NCBI GenBank assembly: GCA_039654915.1
Contig: CM077596.1
Location: forward strand, 930,001-994,000
Length of the DNA stretch: 64,000 nt
DNA from: Aquilaria yunnanensis
Lineage: Eukaryota; Streptophyta; Magnoliopsida; Malvales; Thymelaeaceae
Direction: 5' to 3'
The stretch's first letter is position 1; each line of letters opens with the position of its first letter. The notes beneath the pieces were generated by a model that worked only from the letters and a program-made list of their open reading frames with translations, ran no database searches and had not been told where the DNA came from. This document shows positions 1 to 12,728 of this stretch, in pieces. Both the position numbers and the translations under genes were made by a program.

Positions 1-1341
1 AGGAGCTAAGCCTTAATGAATTCCTAAAGGCTACTGATCAACTTGAAATGGTTTCTGGTAAGGTTAAGTAAGAGGGTTCTGTAGGAGCAACTGAAGACTG
101 ATTTTGGTCTTCTATTAAACCAATAAAGGTTTCTATAATTGCAAGCTGGGGGTTGTTCAACCGGGAAGACTCCGTATGTTAGCTGACTCTGGATTACCCC
201 TTCTAAACAATGAGCTCTCTGTACTAATAAATTCTCTGTACTAATAAATTTAAAGTTGCTTCGTAGCTGCAAATAGCTTCTGGTGGCCTAGCTATGTGGT
301 TTCTGAACTGATTGTCTATACGTTCCTTCTGACTTATTGAATTGTTCATATTTGCATTGCATCCATTTGCATCATTTGCATAGCATGTTACATTATTATT
401 ATTAGTATTATTATTTGTACGTTTTCTGCTTGTTTTCTGAGGTTGGTTGCAGGTAAATAGCAAGAATTTTACCTGGTCATTCTGGATAGTTACATGACCA
501 GAAGTGATCCTTACTGAGTTTCCAAGGAAACTCACCCCTTCTGTTCCTTTTGCAGGTTGTGTAGAAGCTAGGCTGTGGCTAGGCTGGTGAGGGCTCTCTT
601 CTGCATAGGCTGGTTTAGGGCAAGTCCTGGTTAGGGGATGGCTGAACCCTAGCCTCTGCCATTGTAGAATCTGCTAGCAAGTTAGGATTCAGCTTCTGTT
701 ATATAGTTTCTGATTGTATGTCTCTGTTCCTGTAACTTGGCCTATACATCTCATACCAGTTTTGATTCGGCATGCTTGACAAAATGTGTAGCCTCTGGAA
801 CTTCGTTATTCATTAATAACCCTTCTTGTCTGTGAAATAAAATTCCATGATTTTCCAGAAAATGTCTTCTGTTAGTTCAGTAGATAACTGTAAACATGTT
901 TTTGGTTAACCTGTAATTTGACCACCTGTTTTACTTGGGAATTTGGGTTGATAATTGGTCCTTAAATCTGGTTTCATAAGTGAAACGTGTTAGGTTCAAC
1001 AAACCAGTTTGCTCAGGTCAAATGGTGTGGTTTGGTCAACTGAATTGATTTCTGCTGAACTCTGATTAGTTTTCTGGATGTGAGTGAAGTTCCTAAATTT
1101 ACTTCTGAAAGCTTCTGGACTTAATCTGGAACCATTCCAATTTAGGCAATCAAACTTGCATCTAGTATGTTACAAAGAAAACCCCTAAGCTTTACTTTGT
1201 AAACAACTGAAACCCTGCTGCTCACACATAACAGCGTTCTGGTTAAAAACTACTTAAAAGTCAAGTTAAGCCCAATGTGTTTCGTGAGCTTTCTGTTTAT
1301 GTGGGCAGAGGACCGTAACAGTATAGTAAAGAGGAAGAAGG
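1..1341. other. Intergenic DNA, no gene recognised
   Basis: No coding exon could be supported on either strand; open frames here are short and match no family I know. A short direct duplication of about 17 bp (CTCTGTACTAATAAATT) lies near 216-250, and there is a TTATTATTA-rich stretch near 390-415. The sequence lies downstream of the hydrolase gene and may contain its 3' untranslated region. Confidence 0.5.
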
Positions 1342-4300
1342 CTATTTATAAATATCCAGCTTCTCCCTCTTTTCCTGCTGCTTCTTCCCGAGCTCATACA
1401 GCATAGTCAGAAGCGCCTCACACATTTCACAAGCCTCAGGCTCATTTGGATCCCGCTTTTGTGTTGAGTAAACCATCCAAGCATGATCAAGCTTTCTGTT
1501 TGGTCTCACTACAACTGAACCAGGAACTTCAGCATCACGGCATGTTACCAATCCATCACTTTTCTCACCATATCTGAGCTGCAGGTGCAGCGCGCATACT
1601 GCCATGGCAGCAGAAACTGGGATTACTACAGGGACTTTCCTTCCAGACTGAACAACGTTCTCGGACTCCTCAGACCCAAACATGGGAAGGGGAAGCCAGG
1701 GAAGCTCTGCATGTGCTATGTGAGTCATCGTAGCGAGGACACCCGGAGCTATGTTAGCCTCAGAGTGGAAGGAGATAAGCGGAATATCCTCTGGTAGACT
1801 GTGCTTCAAGATGAACTCTTTCCGCTTTTCATACGTCAGGTCCTCTAGTGCACGAATATCACCCTGTAAAAGGCAAAACTACCTCAGTTGGTCTAGTCCT
1901 TAATAACATATGATCCAACTGGGCTACTATCGCAGATTATTTCCCTTTGCACCAAGGAACATTGTCCGTGCAACAGAAACATGTCCGTCAAAAAACATGC
2001 CCCCACATAGACAGACACATCATAAGCATCTAGACAGACATTGCTATCAAGTTTTACAATGTCCAATCTCCGGAAGATGGAAGAATTACCTTAATCAGTT
2101 TGCATATCAAAAGTTCCATAATTCTCCGCATTTCTTTGTCAGCAATCTGACCTTCTCGAAGAATATCAGATGCTATGGGGGTGCCACCATATGGGCTCTG
2201 CACCAGTGCCAGTCCTGCAACTTTGCCCTGCAGGTCACACCAGTACAGTGATAATGCAGCAGCAGCATCAACCCCACCCTTGCTGTGTCCAAGCAACATC
2301 ACACGCTTGCCAGATCCCCAGAAAAGCTCCTCGATGTATTGCTTGAGCTCCCATGCATTATGCTCTACTGATGCCTTTCCAAAAGCCAGTAACAAGGCAC
2401 AATAGAAAGGTGATATTGCATGGCACATGAGAAAAGAGAATAATATCAGAGACAGATTAATTTTCAAAGCAAATGTCATGAACAGAGCTCTAAACATATC
2501 TACAATGAGGGGAAAGAGAAGCTTAGAGGATATTTTCTTCCAAATTTTTTTGCGTGGAGATGTCTACAAACTAACTGCTAACTTACCTCACTGTGGATCT
2601 TTGCTATATGGCATACTAAACCCATCTTAGAGAAAAACTTCTTAGTGGCCACGAAATACAAGGGACCATGATTGCTGAAGAGGCCTAATACTCACAAAAG
2701 AAAACATGCTCCATTGAAGCCTAAGTGATATCGAAAGATAAAACAAAAGCCACAGCAAAAGGATATCCTAAAACCTGGAATTAGTAGATACACAAACGAA
2801 TCTGGGAGTTTGTGTTCTCCATTCCTGAAGGCAAAACCAGTATATTACCAAGTAAACCAAAAACATGAAGAATGTTGTCGTACAGAGAACAAGTATAACA
2901 GAAGATCTCATGGTTTTACTTTGAAGGTTCAAGAAGTAACTAAGTTTAGTTGCAAAACGTTTCTGAACAAAGATGCATGAATGCTTCTGTTACACTACTT
3001 GGTGAGCTCCATGCAGCTATTGCTTATAGCATAAACCCAGGGAAGAAAAAAAAAAAGCAACTAAAAAGCGTTCATTACAGAGCTATTCACAATAGGCAGC
3101 TTTAGTGAGATTGGTGGCAGAATATTTTAAAAGGGGCTACTTATTTCAACTCAAGGATAACAAAAACCACCCTTATTTTTTCTTTCTTACTTTATAGTTT
3201 CAATTATTCCAGAGCTGTGATCAGGCACGATATTGACACAATTGTAGGTCAGTCAATATTCATGTGGAATAATATTCTTAATTTGAGGAGGCAACTGAAT
3301 TAAATCAAATTGATCAGAAAAGGAACAATTAAACAAGAAGAATTAGTTCTTAAGTAACTGAAAAAGAAGAATGACATGAATATAGTCCACATTCACCACC
3401 CTTCCACTGATTACTTTTAGCATTAAAGTTGAAGATTAAATCCAAAAATAGTTAACATGGTGGCAGAGTGACTAAAAATATGGAAAGAACATTAAGGAAA
3501 AGAACATAAAATATCCAAATCTCTTCCATAGACAGAAGCGAATATCTGTGTTACCTTATGTCTTCAAGCAGTTCCAAGAACCTTGCTGTACCATCTACCA
3601 CAGGAGCCATTCCAGGAGCATATTGCAGCCACCCAATGTCATCAGAAGAACCACGCAGGGTTTTCTGCAATCGAGACGCAATGCTGGGGACACATGATAA
3701 TCACTTATGAGAAACTAGTGAATAACATTGGCGAGAATATGGGAACATGAACAATTTTAGCATGGCATGTGAATTTCCATCCAATAAACACCAAAAGCAA
3801 AATAAAATACGTGAAGGAAGCTCATCTTACGTGACATCATCAACATCCCACTATGACAACAAAATCAAGAACTCTCGTGGCTTTTGGAAAATATTACCCA
3901 TTCTTTCTTGGTGTATTTTCTCTTCGATAGTTAAATGAGAAAAAGGCAAAACCACTGATGAAGTATGAAACCAACTTGCATTACCTGCAGACTTCAAAAT
4001 AAGCACAGTTGATTACAGACAAAGTGCATCTCCAACAAGCCATAGTCAACCTCCAGGCAAATTGTAAAGCAAACAATGGAAGAACCAATCTACAGGCACA
4101 GGAAAAGATGAATCAATAAAGAAGAGTTTTTCAGTGCTAGCACCAGAGCCTATAACAGTCCTGCAAGTTGAAATAATGAGTCCTGCCATACTCAAGTAGG
4201 AAAGCAAAGAGCTTAGAAAAAGCTAATAATCTAATTTATCTGTGTACCAAGATTGCTGTTCACCAATTTTTTGCTCATGTAATCATTCTAGAAAAACAAC

Positions 4301-5452
4301 TCAATAAAGGAAAGAAGGCAATGAGGAACAACAAAAGAAATTCTGTTTATTTTATCTACTTCCAAGTTTTGCAGTCGGTGGTGTTTATGAGTGAGTGTAT
4401 GTGCATGTGCCTTTGAGGGGGTTGTATATTTAAGAATATACACATGATGAAAGGATTAAAATTATACCCTTTAAAAATGAGTGATGCTCCAACCTTACTG
4501 CAATTTGATTCTATAACTCGAGACTTTGTATTCACAGGAAATGCTTCATTAAGGTCTAAAGATCTTCTTAGAGAGGTCCCAGAGCTTGTATTTGCAATAT
4601 AAGAATTCACAAACGCTGAACATTCCTCTACAACAGATCTTAAAATGCTTTGGCTCAAGATTCCCGGTTGTTTGACAAAAGTTTCAGTGAATGAATCTCC
4701 GAAGCCTCTATAAACATCCTGCAGAAAAATATCTTCTGCAGACAGAAGATGTTTTTGGGAAAACACAACCATCATCATACATCAACTTTGAAGTAAGTGT
4801 AAATGGTACAAAGAAGCTGGCTATGTACCTTACATTCAAAAAGAGACTAATGACAACTTGCAAAGTGGAATCCTAAAAAGAACTCACCTATGAAATGTGT
4901 AACTCGCTGATTTATATAAGTATTCAATGTGAAGAGATGAAAAAAAAGGTCTTCCACCAACGAGGGAAATCCAAGAAAATCAAGAGGATCCTACAAACAG
5001 AACTATATAAGAAAAAGAAAGTAGAAGGAAAACCAGGATTTAGGACTAAAGCAAAATGGAATCTAGTATAATTATTTAAGAATTGAGCGAATGCTCGCAT
5101 TCGTTAAAGTGTTCAACCAGTGTTCACATGAGTTGGGGAAAGGATCAAATGCCCTATCCCTGCCATGCCAACTTTCTCACACTATAAAAACCTAAGCCTT
5201 TGGTACCCCCTCCACTTATGAAGAGGCAGTCCCACAGGAATGCTTGCGCACAGGCAATGTTTTGAAAAAAAAAAAAAAATAGTCATGCTATACTTCCTGA
5301 TGCACTTTCCAGCGGAAATATAACAAGATCACAAGAAGACAATCTCAAACATTTGGGGCTGGCGTAAAGCACATGTGAATTTTACTGAAGAACTCAACAC
5401 TTACAGGTAAAGAAATCTCGAAACTCCCTCCACTCGATGGTAATTCGGCCAT
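1342..5452 (-). CDS. Alpha/beta-hydrolase superfamily protein (lipase/esterase-like), 9 coding exons
   Basis: Predicted hydrolase of unknown substrate, 535 aa. Coding exons on the minus strand: 5452-5405, 4990-4888, 4735-4468, 4089-3985, 3683-3555, 2824-2775, 2684-2587, 2374-2090 and 1863-1342. All junctions are GT..AG and the phases agree. The start is the ATG at 5452 (MAELPSSGG...), the only choice that joins in frame to the next exon (DPLDFLGFPSLVED). The nucleophile elbow GHSKGG places Ser298 in exon 8; a candidate catalytic His is about residue 489 (LDHAWMV), with an acidic candidate near 472. Residues about 140-174 are hydrophobic and may associate with membrane. The LREGQIADKE and LRYGEKSDGLVTC blocks are, as far as I recall, conserved in an uncharacterised plant family. 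The substrate is unknown; the exon model is firm except possibly the short exon 4. Confidence 0.85.
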
Positions 5453-6230
5453 TTACGTTTCCACTCCTGAGATAACAATGAAGCCTCTATTAACCAGTTC
5501 ATAGGATAAAGATATATATATGCAACTTACTTTTCAAATGCAATCGAAATCTGAAGAAACACCAAGTGAACGAAAACCATCCAAAATTAGATACTCCACT
5601 ATACTAAGAATGAAAGAACAAATGAACTCAGTGCAGATCAAAAAATAGAAGAAAGCAGCAAATACCCAGATGAAAACTTGCACAAACTAAGACCAATCAA
5701 ATCAGTTAAAACACTCATATCATGGTAATAGCCATAACAGGCATCAAAGAGGACTTACAAAAGAAACAACAACGGGTCAGACACCAAAGTGGGTTGCTGA
5801 ACAAAGACAAGATGAAGTGATACTGATGAGACAAATCTGCAAAAGGAACAAAACCTAGAAACTGAGGAATGGAAGAAGTGGGCTTTACCACCTGGAATTT
5901 ATAGGTGGCCCAAGGAAGGGTATGTGCACATACCGCCATTCCCCAGAAAAAAGCAAGGGATATATTTGAAGCAAAGAAATACTCCTAGTAATGAGAGAGA
6001 GGAAAAAGAGAAAGCTTGGAGAATTCAAAAAAGAAAAGAAAAGATTTTTTAAAGTAATTTGCAGGGGTATGGGGAAGAGGCGCGACCGATGGGAATTGAA
6101 GAATTGAAAGACAAGGAAGAAGGGAAGTGGGAGTGAGAAATAATGATAATTATCGTTATCCAGAAACATTTGCAGAACTATTCTATTCTATTTATATTTA
6201 TATTCAGCTAGGGTCCCACCTCCGATCGCT
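5453..6230 (-). other. Probable 5' leader and promoter region of the hydrolase gene
   Basis: This lies immediately upstream of the hydrolase start on the minus strand. A small upstream reading frame starts at 5939 (MAVCAHTLPW...) and meets a possible GT donor after about 16 codons, so the leader may be spliced and carry an upstream ORF. No TATA box could be assigned with confidence. Confidence 0.35.
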
Positions 6231-8805
6231 TTGACTACAAGTTTCCTTTCCATGATTCCATCCTTCCCACCCAATCCATTTACATTTGATGTTTTCTCTC
6301 TGCTTTTTGCAGGAGATAAAGAGCAGCAAAATAGATGGAGGAGGACAATAACGTTATTAAAATTTCTGTTCTTTTCACACAGTGTAAACAAACTCTCGAT
6401 CTGTTTATGGTTGCTACAAAGATGTACGGTTATTGGTGATGCTCATGATTCTCCCTCAACCAATACTACCAAACGTGTTGACCTTTTTCATTACAAAATT
6501 AACATCAAAGAACTATCTTCTGTAGAAATATCAAGTTGAGTTATTAGCCGAAGGCTTGAGTCTGTAAAGTCATTTAAATTATACACCACCAGTTTAGGCA
6601 AATAATAATAGCAAATGGACAACAGACAACTAATCAACGATATTGGAAGGTTGACGACCCAATGCTAAAGAATTTCTTGATCCGAAGGGGTTTACTCTCT
6701 TTATAATTGGACTTTCGATGTTCAAAGAAGTCTGGGATTGCTTGGAAAAGTCATATGTCAGTTCTTTCAAATAACATGAAGCTGATGATGTGATCCCAAT
6801 GAGCACTATCATGGACACTAAGTACGAAGATTACAAAGGAATTCAATGCAAAGAGGCTTAAATGTCATAAATCCAGTTTTGTGGAGGACATTTGGAGCTT
6901 AGGAACGCATCCACCCCGAGGAGACCTAATAGTTGGAGCCGAGGGGTTCTACCTTAGAAGAAAGGCTCCTACTCAAGCCACCCTGGAAGCTTGTCCGTGC
7001 TAGGGTTCTAGCATGTTCAGCCCTCCCCGTCCTAAACACATATGGACCAACATCCCTCCAAAAGGACTATATGGCAAATTCCATGGCCAGATTCTATCCC
7101 CCAGTGCTTTACTCCACACAACACTGTGTGTAGAATCACAACATAGTGATTGGGCTGTCTTAATTTTAGGATGGTGTGACTGAAGTCACTACATTGGTGT
7201 AATACGAAACATTTAAAAAAGAGTGGATAAACCCACAATTCAACCAAACTTATTATATATATATGTGATATTTTTCTTATTTTTGACATATTTTATGTAC
7301 ATATTTACTAATTTTAAATTGTAAAATCATCAATTTTTGTGTCACTAGTGAAATCTAATTTTAATCTGAATTTTATATTTTAACATTTTTGAATTTTCAA
7401 ATATTTTAGCGGTGGAGAAAGAAATAAATATATAGTATATTTTAGTCCATATTTTATTTTATAAAAATGCTGGGTCCGCATGTCCTCTTCATGGCAGAAT
7501 CAAAAGATTGCTGCTGGAAGAAGTAACAATGATAGTCTTCTGGATGTAACACCTAAAATTTTTGTGAGTCACTGTAACCCATCACCCGACTCCTCTCTAC
7601 CCATATCTGTCCATGGACCAATTACCTTTGTATCCACAATGAGAAATAGTGATTTCTTATTTTCTCAACCCTCCACAATTCAAGTTCAATATTCAACAAA
7701 ACAACATTTTAAAATTAACTTTTCTTTTTTCTATAAACAAGAGGTTTAGGCTCAGTAGTGGAACTAAAAGGAGACTAGCAAAGGTCCAGACTCTCCCTAA
7801 AATTGTAAAATACTTATAATTTTCTTAAGAATTTAAAGGTAAGTGCATTCTGATTCATCCTTTAAATTAGTTAAATTCTTTTATAATGATTATAATTTAG
7901 GAAAATATTTATTTTGAACCATTTTTTATGAAAAAAAAAACATGGGTCTGCCGACTCTGCCCTGTTTAGGCTAAAGGGCAAACCTCTAAATTTATGCAAC
8001 TTCAGGAAGCCTAAGGACAAATATTGGAATGCTGTTGGAGGGGCTTTCACACATCTCCCCTCGTGCAGTGTATTTTTCTCCGTTAATCTTTGATAACTTG
8101 TAATATGAAAACATTTCATTTTCATAGTTTTCTGCACATAATTTTTAGTTTGTGTGTGGAAAATACATGTTTTTTTATTATGAAATATTCAGCTTGCTTA
8201 AAACAAATGTCCAACTCAAACGATTAAATTGTTCGCCTCGGATAATCGAAATGTTCTGCTCAAAGGAAAACATTTAGAAAAGGTTTAAAAAAAAGAAACA
8301 AACAAACAAACTTGGCACGAAATTGTTATCGAAATGCAGAGTCAATGTGAAAGCGCTGTTAATGAATTAAAAGAAGTCAAGAGTCTGCCCGTCACTACTC
8401 ACTCGCCACCGAACTACTACCATCCTAGGCTAGAATTGTCAAAGGGTTGGGGCCTCAATCGGCACCACAAAACCTTGAAAAATATTTGTCGTTAACACAC
8501 AACTTCCAAATTGCTGTGCTGAGACTTTTGGGGTAACATGGAGAAGGAAACTGGGTTTATTTGAAAATGATTTTGATACAAGTTTGATTGGTTCATATGG
8601 AGGACCAACACTAATTCACACCAACGTCACTTTGGAGATGCATTTGAATTGAAGTGGCAGCTTTTATGTATGATTTCTAAAGATCTTAACATGAACAGTT
8701 CACATAGTTACTTGCTTATCAAGAAAACAAAACTAGAAAAAAAAAAAAAAATCTTCCCTGAATGGTCATAGGAAAGAAACAATCTACCAGTCTTTCCAAT
8801 ATGTT
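6231..8805. other. Intergenic DNA, no gene recognised
   Basis: About 2.6 kb of AT-rich sequence between the hydrolase promoter and the 3' end of the sugar transporter. Short open frames near 6231-6539 and 7480-7749 have no recognisable domain or plausible splice partners. No clear TIR element or tandem repeat was seen here. Confidence 0.5.
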
Positions 8806-11394
8806 CTACACTTGTGGCTTCTCAGCCACTTGGACATCATCAGCATCTGCAACAATCCTTTTCCAGAACCAATGGTTTTGCCAAAGGAGATAGATTTCCT
8901 CTATAGGAATTTGCTTGGTTTCGGGCAAGAGGAAGAAAATGAAGCTGCTCATGATGAAAATTAAGCCGGCGAAGACCAGGAAGATTCCATATTTGAGATG
9001 ACAGAGTGATACAAGGAAACACTGCGCTATCAAAGCTGTGAAGAGAAGGTTCACACACACTACCATGCTCTGCCCAGCGGACCGTGTCTCCAATGGGAAG
9101 AGCTCACTTGGAACTAGCCACCCTAGAGGCCCCCATGACCTTCCATAAGCCAGCACAAATAAGCAGATGATGATCACAAGGAATGCGCCAATTCCTTTCG
9201 GAAGGTGGTGTCCTTCTCCAAACTTAAGGGCCAAGGTTATGGCCAAAGCAATCTGATTTAGGAGGGAAAGTAATTTAAGTTCAAGATATAAACTCAAGTT
9301 GGAAACATATAGTTCGAGAGGAGGTTTCTGACAAGTTTGTTTTCAACTTACCATGTAGCAGAACATTTCAGTTCCAGCTTCCAAGAAGAAAGCTCTCCTA
9401 CCGAACTTGTCCACAAAAGCCATGGAGATAAGTGCAGCAAGAACTAGAGCTCCGCCGGTTATGACAGATGAGTAGAGAGATGCCCCTGAGCCGAAACCCA
9501 AGGTTTGGAACATGACAGGAGCATAAAACAAGATGGAGTTCATGCCAGTGAGTTGCTGGAAAGCAGGGATTCCAAGAGCCCCAATTACCAACTGGGGTCG
9601 ATTCTTGCGTTTGAGAAGATTCCTAAATGGGTGCTTTATGGCTTGTGCTGCGGTGCTGGCATCAATGAGATCAGCAAACTCAGCATCAACATTTGTGGTG
9701 CCCCTAACTTTCTCCAGCACCTTTCTTCCCTCTTCCAGTCTGCCTTGCTCCACAAGACTGTTCGGGGTCTCAGGAAGAAAAACACCCCCAATAAACATTA
9801 GAGTTGCAGGAACTGTGGCTAACCCGAGAGATAACCTCCAACCCCATGGATGGATATTATTAGTCCCATAGTTGATCAAGTTTGCCACCAGTATCCCCAA
9901 GCAAGTTGTCAACTGGAACAGCTGGTTTACTGCTCCTCGAATCTTAGCAGGAGCCATTTCTGATAGATACAAAGGAACTGCCTGCAAAAAAGATTAAAAC
10001 AAACTTATGCATTGAGAGGCAGCATAGTAGAGATTTAGAGAAAGACTAATGAAGGGTCTTTTAGAGCTTCCGACTTGATTGCCAAAGCCGATTCCAACTC
10101 CAAGTAAGATTCGTCCAATGATCAGCATGGCTATATTAACTGCAGCTGCATTAAGGATTGCCCCAAGAAAGAAGCTAATTGATCCCACAATGATACTTGC
10201 TCTGCGCCCTCTTTCTCTTGTTACATGGGAGGCCCCAAACGTGGACACTAGCCCGGCAAAGTACAGTGAAGATGTGAAGAGGGTTAGAATCTGGCTGTCA
10301 TATTTACAGTAATCAGTTTCGTGGAGATGTGCTTGCTTCCTTCTGTAAATATGTGGGAAAAAATCTATCAAGAAATCATCCATGGAAGTCACCCCACCTG
10401 CAAATGGCACCAATATAAGGCTAAGTAAATATGCTCAGCATTCAATTCACAGTATTGGAATCAGAAGTAGAACATGAAACATGGAAAGCAAATATGATCT
10501 GTAATTTCTATCTACCAGAAACTTAATACCATCCATTAAGCATTTGGCAGACTAAACCGCAGGAGAAGCTGCATAATCTGTTCTAGCTCTGGAGAAGAAA
10601 GCACATTCATGACTAGCAAATTAACCTAATCCAGACCAGAAAACAGTCATCATAATCGGTTACTCCCAGAAAACTACTGAGGAATTATGCAACTTTCTCC
10701 CACCATATTTCCTCGTTATGTATGAAATTTCATTGCCTGGAAGATAATCTTGCTGCATATAATTTAGCAATTTAGAAGCAGCAATTTTTTAAATTCCGTT
10801 GTGTTTCTTTCCTCCGTCCGAGCCCCTTCTTCTCCAAAAGTAAGAAAGGTTCCATATCCATGTAGATGTAGTAGACACCAACTATTCGGGAATCAATTAT
10901 TTCCCAGAAAACAGCTTTATGGGAAAGCTTTTCTCTGACATTTGCATGTACAAGGAAACAATTCTGGACTATTGTCTTTTAGTACTGGTCTTACAGAAAA
11001 GTTACTGCCTTTGTCCACCTATACGCGTTGTCAGGTAAGCAAAGATAAAAATGCAGAAAATTATCTGTAACTGCTCTCCTAATTTACTAATTCTATTAAT
11101 CCTTATCTTTCCTACCAACCAATAACACTCCAAGATTTGCAGACTTTTTCACAAATCAAAAGAACCCAGATCGCCGAAAACCAAGAGGAAGCCTGGCCAC
11201 AAAGAGTTGTATGGACCACAAAAAAAAAAAAACAAGAGGAAAAAGAGCTGACCAGAAACACCAAGATCATATCCAAAGAGAGAGCCACCAAGAGCAGCAA
11301 CAATGCAAGCAAAGATGAAATAACCAGTGATCTTGTACTCATAAAGATGAGCCCTCTTCAGATTCCCCCCATCAGAGAAGCCTCCTCCAGCCAT
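8806..11394 (-). CDS. STP14: Sugar transport protein 14-like hexose/H+ symporter, 4 exons
   Basis: Monosaccharide/proton symporter of the STP (MST) branch of the major facilitator superfamily, expected in the plasma membrane. Exons on the minus strand: 11394-11253, 10397-10075, 9981-9352 and 9252-8806, giving 513 aa, the usual STP length. The N-terminus [10 protein letters not shown] and the blocks [69 protein letters not shown] and LLPETKQ are STP hallmarks. Several details ([25 protein letters not shown]) fit Arabidopsis STP14, a galactose-preferring member, better than STP7 or STP1, as I recall those proteins. The gene is intact, with phases matching at every junction. Twelve membrane helices are expected. 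Substrate preference is inferred from the family only. Confidence 0.93.
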
Positions 11395-12720
11395 GGTTCT
11401 CCTTTTTCTCGCTTCCCAGCAAACTCTCTGAAACTGAAACTAGCAGACAAGTACTTATTTGAGTAGTTCTGTCTTCTAACCTTGTCCTGGAAAGAATAAA
11501 GATTAGTGCTATCTACCATATTGCCAGAAAAGTCGTCGTTGAGGCAACATTCATATATAGATCGAAGCCAGGCCAGCCAGCCAGCCTGGAGTCAAAACAG
11601 ACTGAGGTAGATGGTCTAATGCCTATTTGTTTACTGTGCTAGTAACTGTCTTTTGTTTTTTTTTTTTTCCCAAGTAGCCGGATTGCTACGTATTTGAGTA
11701 TTAAAATGGTATTACAAAAACATCCCAAGATTTATGTAAAATTGCATTTTTTTTCTTTTATTTCAGAACCTTACACTTTACTCCCTTTAAAATAGGGGGA
11801 AAGAAAGATAGTTTTACATTTAGATAAAAAAAAATTTGACAATTTAAAATGTTAACTAATTTTCAAACTATTGCTAGATAGCTTAAATATATTATAAGAT
11901 AGTAACATGGATACTTTTCACAATTAGAGAGCCAAGTATAGGTTTGTGAAATACCATGTGGTAAACCATGAGAGTTAGGCATTTTTTGTAATAGCCCTAA
12001 AAAATTATCTAAGATACCATAACAGAATTAATTTATTGCATTTTGGTTGCTCGTTCTTGGATGTGTACTTGCCGACGAACAACTTGGGAGTTGGGAGTAT
12101 ATAGTAGAATTATCCTAAATGTAACAAAATTATGTACAAAAATTTGTATAAAAAAAAAAATCTACGTGATAAGAATTTATTTAAATATAAAAAATTAACA
12201 TATCTCACTTATTTTTTAATTGATTATAAAATTATGTCATGTAGAATTTTGTATGATTTTAATTTTTTATCGTTTAACAATGATTAGACCAAACCGCTAG
12301 CTTTTTATTTAACTAGGAGTAAACATTTTTTGTGAATAAAAGTTTTAATCATTGAATCCAAAACGGCTACCTAGGAGTAATTACAGAAATATTTTTTTTT
12401 TCAAAATTATTTTTATTGAAATAATATCTAACATATTTGATGCAAAATAATATTTTCCCATACCATTGTTGAGAGTACATAATTTGGATTTAGGAATACA
12501 ATGAACTGTAATATGTTTCCGAAACAGTAGCGTGAGGGTTTTGTTTTCTCTTTGTTTTTTTTTTAATAAGTTAACCTATTATTTTCCACTTTTGTACCAA
12601 ATGACGTAAGCTGCAATACATCAAAGGAAAATCGAAAGGTACACTGCACGAGTGTTGTGTGAAAAGTGATAAGTATTAATGAGTCTTGACGTGGAGCAAT
12701 CCTCGAGCCTAATAGTTATC
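11395..12720. other. Upstream region of the sugar transporter, AT-rich, no gene
   Basis: The proximal part (to about 11600) is probably the STP14-like promoter and 5' leader. Further out the sequence is A/T-rich, with several poly-T and poly-A runs and no coding potential. Confidence 0.45.
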
Positions 12721-12728
12721 TTTTGATA

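Noticed and set aside
5715..5939. Candidate N-terminal exon of the hydrolase (MAVCAHTLPW...)
   Set aside because: The ATG at 5452 joins in phase to all later exons, whereas no in-phase connection from 5939 was found; it is more likely an upstream ORF in the leader.
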